DNA of 64,000 nt from Misgurnus anguillicaudatus. Taxonomy: Eukaryota; Chordata; Actinopteri; Cypriniformes; Cobitidae. The stretch spans positions 17,554,001-17,618,000 of the forward strand of contig NC_073359.2 in NCBI RefSeq assembly GCF_027580225.2, given 5' to 3'. The notes beneath the pieces were generated by a model. The model did not search any database. It was not told the origin of the DNA and saw nothing but the letters and a program-made list of their open reading frames with translations. Positions within the stretch are counted from its first letter, which is position 1; every line of letters starts with the position of its first letter. The position numbers and the translations under genes were made by a program. Positions 59,960 through 64,000 of the stretch are shown piece by piece.

Positions 59960-61774
59960 ATGGCGGACTGTCCACACCTGAGCTTACCGGGGCTGTTTGT
60001 GCTCCTGATCACTGCATCCGTAACACGAGGCCAAAGCTGCCCGCAACGCTGTGACTGTTTCCAGCAGCAAAGGGCTGTGATGTGCCAGAACAAGCGTCTG
60101 AGCTCTATTCCTGCCGGTATACCGGTCGACACACGGCTGTTGGACTTGAGCGGCAACAGTTTGCGATGGGTGGAATACAATGACCTGGCAACCTTCTCAA
60201 AAACGGAGGAGCTAGACCTGAGCGAAAACCTCATCAGCGTGCTTGAACCCAATGCCTTTTCCAGTTTGCTCAATCTCAAAGTCCTCCGTCTTCGAGCCAA
60301 CCAGCTGAAACTCATACCCATGGGTGCCTTTTCGCGTCTCACCAACCTCACCACTTTGGATTTAAGTGAGAATAAACTAGTTATCCTATTAGACTTCACC
60401 TTCCAGGATCTGAGGAACCTACGCAATCTGGAGGTCGGGGATAATGATTTGGTGTACATTTCTAACAAAGCTTTCTTGGGTCTAGTCGGTCTTCGGGAAC
60501 TCACCATCGAGAGGTGCAACTTGACTTCTATATCCGGACAGTCTCTTTCATACCTTCGCGGTTTGGTGACGCTACGATTACGCTACCTCAGCATCGCTTC
60601 GTTGGAAGAACAGAACTTTCGTAAACTGGGCGGTTTGCGGGGTCTTGAGATCGACCATTGGCCCTTCCTCGAGTACATTTCTCCACACAGCTTCCAGGGT
60701 CTCAATCTTTCTTGGCTCTCGATTACCAACACCAACATTTCCACTGTGCCTACGGGTGCTCTCCGTAACCTCATTCACCTGGCCAGCCTCGATCTTTCTC
60801 ACAACCCCATCTCTGTTCTCGAGTCCTGGGCCTTGCGCGACCTTGTACGTTTGAAGGAATTGCACCTAGTTGGTACAAATCTTTTTTCGGTGCAGGCTTA
60901 TGGTCTTGGAGGTTTGCAGCAGCTACGATTACTCAACCTTTCAAACAACAAATTGGTTACCCTAGAGGAAAGCTCCTTCCACTCGGTTAACACCTTGGAA
61001 ACGTTGCGTGTGGATGGCAACCCTTTATCTTGCGATTGCCGCCTACTGTGGATCCTGCAGCGTCGGAAAACTCTCAATTTTGACGGAAAGTCGCCGGTTT
61101 GCGCTGCACCCGTGGAAGTACGAGGAAAAGCACTCAGCACCTTCACGGACTCTGCGCTGTTTGACCACTTCACCTGTCAGCGGCCAAAAATTCGCAACCG
61201 GAAACTGCAGCAGCTCACGGCACGTGAAGGCCAAGTGGTGTCGTTCGTGTGCAGTGCCGAAGGAGATCCGACTCCCGTCATCTTTTGGATTTCTCCTCAA
61301 CGTCGCCGTATCACCACTAAGAGCACAGGCCGTGTTATCGTACTACCAGTGGGCACACTGGAGATTCGGTACGCCCAGATAACAGACAGCGGTACTTATA
61401 TCTGCATAGCTAGCAATGCCGGTGGCAATGACACATACTTTGCCACCCTCACAGTGAGTGGGTCGCCACTTGATGGTGCGTTGGCAAATCGCACCTATTA
61501 CGTTGGCGATCTTAATGACACGAACTTAAATGACACGCGGGTCTTCCTGAAGTTCACGTTAGACCTGAAAACCATCCTGGTGTCCACAGCAATGGGCTGC
61601 ATCACTTTTTTGGGCGTGGTGCTGTTTTGTTTTATTCTGCTGTTCGTATGGAGTCGAGGGCGTGGTCAGCATAAAAACAATTTCTCAGTCGAGTACTCCT
61701 TCAGAAAAGTTGACGGCCCGGCCACCAGTGGTGGACAAGGAGGCGCTAGAAAGTTTAATATGAAAATGATATAA
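59960..61774 (+). CDS. lingo3: LINGO3: leucine-rich repeat and Ig domain membrane protein
   Basis: Single-exon coding region, 604 aa, close to the usual ~590-620 aa of the family. Residues 1-24 are a signal peptide. The LRR N-cap has Cys27, 31, 33 and 42. About 11-12 leucine-rich repeats span 50-350. The LRR C-cap runs from [11 protein letters not shown] to HFTC (Cys358, 360, 381, 406). One I-set-type Ig domain has Cys431 and Cys482, Trp443 and the DSGTYIC motif. Asn sequons lie in the stalk (NDTNLNDTR). The transmembrane helix is about 540-563. The 40-residue tail ends RKFNMKMI. The tail words [16 protein letters not shown] match LINGO3 rather than LINGO1, 2 or 4. The family are neuronal cell-surface glycoproteins; LINGO1 is a Nogo-receptor co-receptor, and LINGO3's ligand is less clear (trefoil factor 2 signalling has been proposed). 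Which fish duplicate (a or b) this is cannot be told. The frame is intact, with no damage seen. Confidence 0.93.
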   Translation: MADCPHLSLPGLFVLLITASVTRGQSCPQRCDCFQQQRAVMCQNKRLSSIPAGIPVDTRLLDLSGNSLRWVEYNDLATFSKTEELDLSENLISVLEPNAFSSLLNLKVLRLRANQLKLIPMGAFSRLTNLTTLDLSENKLVILLDFTFQDLRNLRNLEVGDNDLVYISNKAFLGLVGLRELTIERCNLTSISGQSLSYLRGLVTLRLRYLSIASLEEQNFRKLGGLRGLEIDHWPFLEYISPHSFQGLNLSWLSITNTNISTVPTGALRNLIHLASLDLSHNPISVLESWALRDLVRLKELHLVGTNLFSVQAYGLGGLQQLRLLNLSNNKLVTLEESSFHSVNTLETLRVDGNPLSCDCRLLWILQRRKTLNFDGKSPVCAAPVEVRGKALSTFTDSALFDHFTCQRPKIRNRKLQQLTAREGQVVSFVCSAEGDPTPVIFWISPQRRRITTKSTGRVIVLPVGTLEIRYAQITDSGTYICIASNAGGNDTYFATLTVSGSPLDGALANRTYYVGDLNDTNLNDTRVFLKFTLDLKTILVSTAMGCITFLGVVLFCFILLFVWSRGRGQHKNNFSVEYSFRKVDGPATSGGQGGARKFNMKMI

Positions 61775-62346
61775 ACGAGATATGGACACTAACAGGTGAT
61801 TTGAACAAATGAACGTTTTGTCTTAAATTGAATTTACCTAAAGGTATGGATGTCACATTTTAAAGGAAAACACACCCGTTTTTCAATATTTTACTGTTCT
61901 TCCCTCAACTTGGACATATTGATACATACCTGTCTTTTTTGGTGCGTGCACTTGATCTTTGTGCGGCGCGTCGTGAATGTGTTGGCATTTGGCCTCGCCC
62001 CATTCATTCCTTAGGATCCGAACAGGGAAGCCACCAAACACTTCCACTTTTTATTTGGTGCCACCATACTTACTCGTGTAACTACTCATGTAACAGTCTT
62101 TAAATAGGGAAAACATGGAAGTGTGGTGGTTTCTAAATTCATCCCTGTTTGGATCCTAAGGAATGAATGGGGCTGGGCTGGGTGCTGGCACATTCACGAT
62201 GCGCTGTGCAGGGATTGGGTGCAAGCATTGAAAAGGGATAGGTATGTATTAGTTTGTCTAAGTTGAGGTAACAACATAGTAAAATATTGAAAAACAGTGG
62301 TGTTTTCCTTTAAAGCAGAGGTTTTTGATGGGAGAAGTCTATTAAA
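61775..62346 (+). other. lingo3 3' UTR, probable
   Basis: The first 85 nt after the stop are unique. A TTAA foldback follows (61864-62309). No AATAAA is visible close by; the first plausible signal is ATTAAA at 62341-62346, so the transcript may well run through the foldback. Confidence 0.4.
61864..62309. mobile_element. TTAA-flanked foldback MITE, family J, in the lingo3 3' flank
   Basis: TTAA at 61860-61863 and 62310-62313. Ends AGGAAAACACACCCGTTTTT and aaaaacagtggtgttttcct. The arms (ccccattcattccttaggat / atcctaaggaatgaatgggg) pair well around about 62090. Confidence 0.8.
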
Positions 62347-62530
62347 AATGGTCAAAAATAATCCCTATCTGTCACTGGGGCAAAAGTACACGTTTCATTC
62401 ATATTAGTACCTCATAGGTACATATTGGTACCAAATGCATACATGTCTGTACCTAAGTGGTACATCTTAGGAGCTTTCTAAAGAGTGCCGCCCAAGTGAT
62501 AGCTTGGGACCGTTTTGACAGTGTATTATA
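62340..62530. repeat. 'GGTACC' teleost repeat
   Basis: ataatccctatctgtcactg, gtacctcataggtacat, aagtggtacatcttaggagc and ttttgacagtg match the pattern at 45600 and (inverse) 12322. Confidence 0.55.
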
Positions 62531-62607
62531 ACACCTACTAGCCATAATCTTACTTATGGTGGCGTGTGGCATTTTACACAATGTTAAAGATGAATTACAA
62601 ATTTCTA

Positions 62608-63117
62608 TGTGGGACACCCTGGATCACGGTGCCCGATTGAAAAAGCATAAAAGGCTAAGAACGACTTAAAATATCAACATGTATTTTCTATAAAATAAGT
62701 TTGCTCTCCTAAAAGAAAGTTCTACCAGAAAGACTCGAAGATAGGTTAAGACTTAATATATGAGTTTATTTAACAGTAGTTAACAACCAAGGTTAGAATG
62801 TAACACAGTATAGTTCTTTGGCGTAGGCCCCGACCATAGTTCAAATCCGGGGGTCACGGATTCTTGCGGTTCCTGTCTGAAGATGAAGACAGGCCAGAAT
62901 CTAATCCCCCTTGAGTATGGACGGAACCGACCTGGTGATGGTGGTAGGGAGGGTGGGTTTGTAAATGCTGGCATCAGTATCTGCGAACGCAAAGACAGGT
63001 GAGTACGAGGCTTATATACTCTCAGTATCAGTGGTGATTGATTGCGCCTTGTGAAATGAATGACGTAACATTCGAGTTTCCTGGTAGAACTTGCGCAACG
63101 CTACGCTAAAGCTATCA
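62608..63117. mobile_element. Probable solo LTR
   Basis: The 510-bp segment starts TGTGGGACACCC and ends GCTATCA, so it has TG...CA ends. Direct repeat TTTCTA (5-6 bp) is at 62602-62607 and 63118-63123. It contains a TATA-like gaggcttatatactctc near 63010. No internal retroelement genes flank it, so it would be a solo LTR. Family unknown. Confidence 0.5.
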
Positions 63118-63132
63118 TTTCTAATAATTTCT

Positions 63133-63300
63133 ACACTGTAAAACAAATTGATTCAACTTAAAAAAAGTTTGTTACCCGGTTACCTTAAAATTTTAAATTA
63201 ATTTAACTCAACAACTTTGGGTCAACTAATATTTTACGTTGAATTAACTGAAAAAATTTAAGGCAACCAGGTAACTTTAAGTTATATATTTTGGAAGTAA
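63133..63300. repeat. CACTGTAAAA-type MITE, right end missing
   Basis: It opens cactgtaaaacaaattgatt. The arms gttacccggttaccttaaa and aggcaaccaggtaacttt are imperfect inverse copies. It resembles 14615 in terminus only. Confidence 0.45.
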
Positions 63301-64000
63301 TTATTAAAAAAAAGTCTGTGATTTAGATCGTCACTATTAAAAGGTGCTTTCAGCTTGCCAAGAAATTGCCAATAGGTTCAAAAGTTAACTAAACACATCC
63401 CAATGTTGTGAGTAATGTAAACTTGTATCTTGCCTAGGCAATTCAGTTTATGTATGCTCATAAGTTTGTAGATCATAAAGTGGGCATATAGTTCACACTG
63501 CCAATTTGTGATCCCGTCAGTGAAATCCAGGCTAGTCTCATAATCTAATGATGAGATTAGGAGCGTTAAAGTTTGATTTCAATCTTTGATATAATCATAC
63601 TCCATTAATATTAAAGATATCAAGGTTATATTTTATAACCTTATAGTGTTCTTTATATTATCTTGGATGATTTTATGTAGAAAACAGTAAATTACAAAAA
63701 AATGACTAAAGCTGGGTTTTCACAGACTGTGGGTCACGTTTAACAATGATATGAACTTCTTAGAAGACTGTTTAAGAAAATGAATGAAACTTCGTGGTAA
63801 TTGATATTTCACTTCTCTTTTGAATGACTCTTGACAATATGATTAGGTACAGAGTTTCGATATTACACTGCCACCTACAGTATATCTGAGTCATGCCCAC
63901 GTACGGTAAACACGCACACACATACAGGTGTACTGTATAGACCACGGATAAAGCACATTGTCTTTATATAGCATAACAGAACATCAATACTAGCCTCAAA
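63301..64000. repeat. Dispersed repeat (also at 22688) and undefined DNA
   Basis: 63510-63660 shares gtgaaatccaggct, agtttgatttcaatc, ccattaatattaaagatatc and aaggttatattt in order with 22693-22870. The remainder to the window end has no recognised feature. Confidence 0.4.

Noticed and set aside
59812..60519. 235-codon antisense open frame over the start of lingo3
   Set aside because: It is a shadow of the GC-balanced LRR coding sequence on the other strand. It has no domain, and its composition (Ser/Arg/Leu-rich) is what antisense LRR codons give.

Overview
The window is nuclear DNA from a ray-finned fish, most likely a cypriniform (carp, barb, danio or loach type). Three things point there: a vertebrate LINGO-family gene with its coding region in one exon, two decayed fish Tc1-like transposons, and a very dense population of teleost MITEs (TTAA foldbacks, 8-bp-TSD hAT derivatives, Angel-like elements, tRNA-derived SINEs). 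No bacterial or viral gene was recognised.

Only one intact protein gene is supported: a lingo3 orthologue at 59960-61774 (+), 604 codons. It has a signal peptide, an LRR array with cysteine caps, one Ig domain, a transmembrane helix and a short conserved tail. A splice acceptor lies at 59916. About 49 kb upstream, 10802-11016 looks like a spliced non-coding exon (acceptor and donor both present). If it belongs to lingo3, most of the window is one large 5' intron.

Layout: 0-10 kb holds hAT and TTAA foldbacks, a nested element at 7.37-9.63 kb and undefined DNA. 10.5-11.0 kb has a CT/CA microsatellite and the candidate exon. 11-18.6 kb has SINEs, foldbacks, a hAT with perfect TSD and unique stretches that may be regulatory. 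18.9-21.5 kb has a dead Tc1 on the minus strand, a (TA)n tract and a 722-bp near-perfect palindrome. 23.6-27.4 kb has two Russian-doll stacks of DNA elements. 28-36 kb has a fold-back repeat family, a second dead Tc1, a 71-nt hairpin and more insertions. 36-38.6, 42.3-43.0 and 45.9-47.2 kb are mainly unique. 47.75-54.71 kb is one small Angel-like MITE split by two large hAT derivatives that carry further elements. 56.7-59.4 kb is a hAT with two nested hATs, ending about 0.5 kb before the lingo3 exon. After the gene come a TTAA foldback, a probable solo LTR and undefined repeats.

There is no sign of an operon-like or multi-gene system. The striking content is the record of successive transposition: nine insertions keep perfect 8-bp target duplications, and about fifteen foldbacks of several families are flanked by TTAA. 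Element classes are inferred from termini and target duplications, not from database matches.
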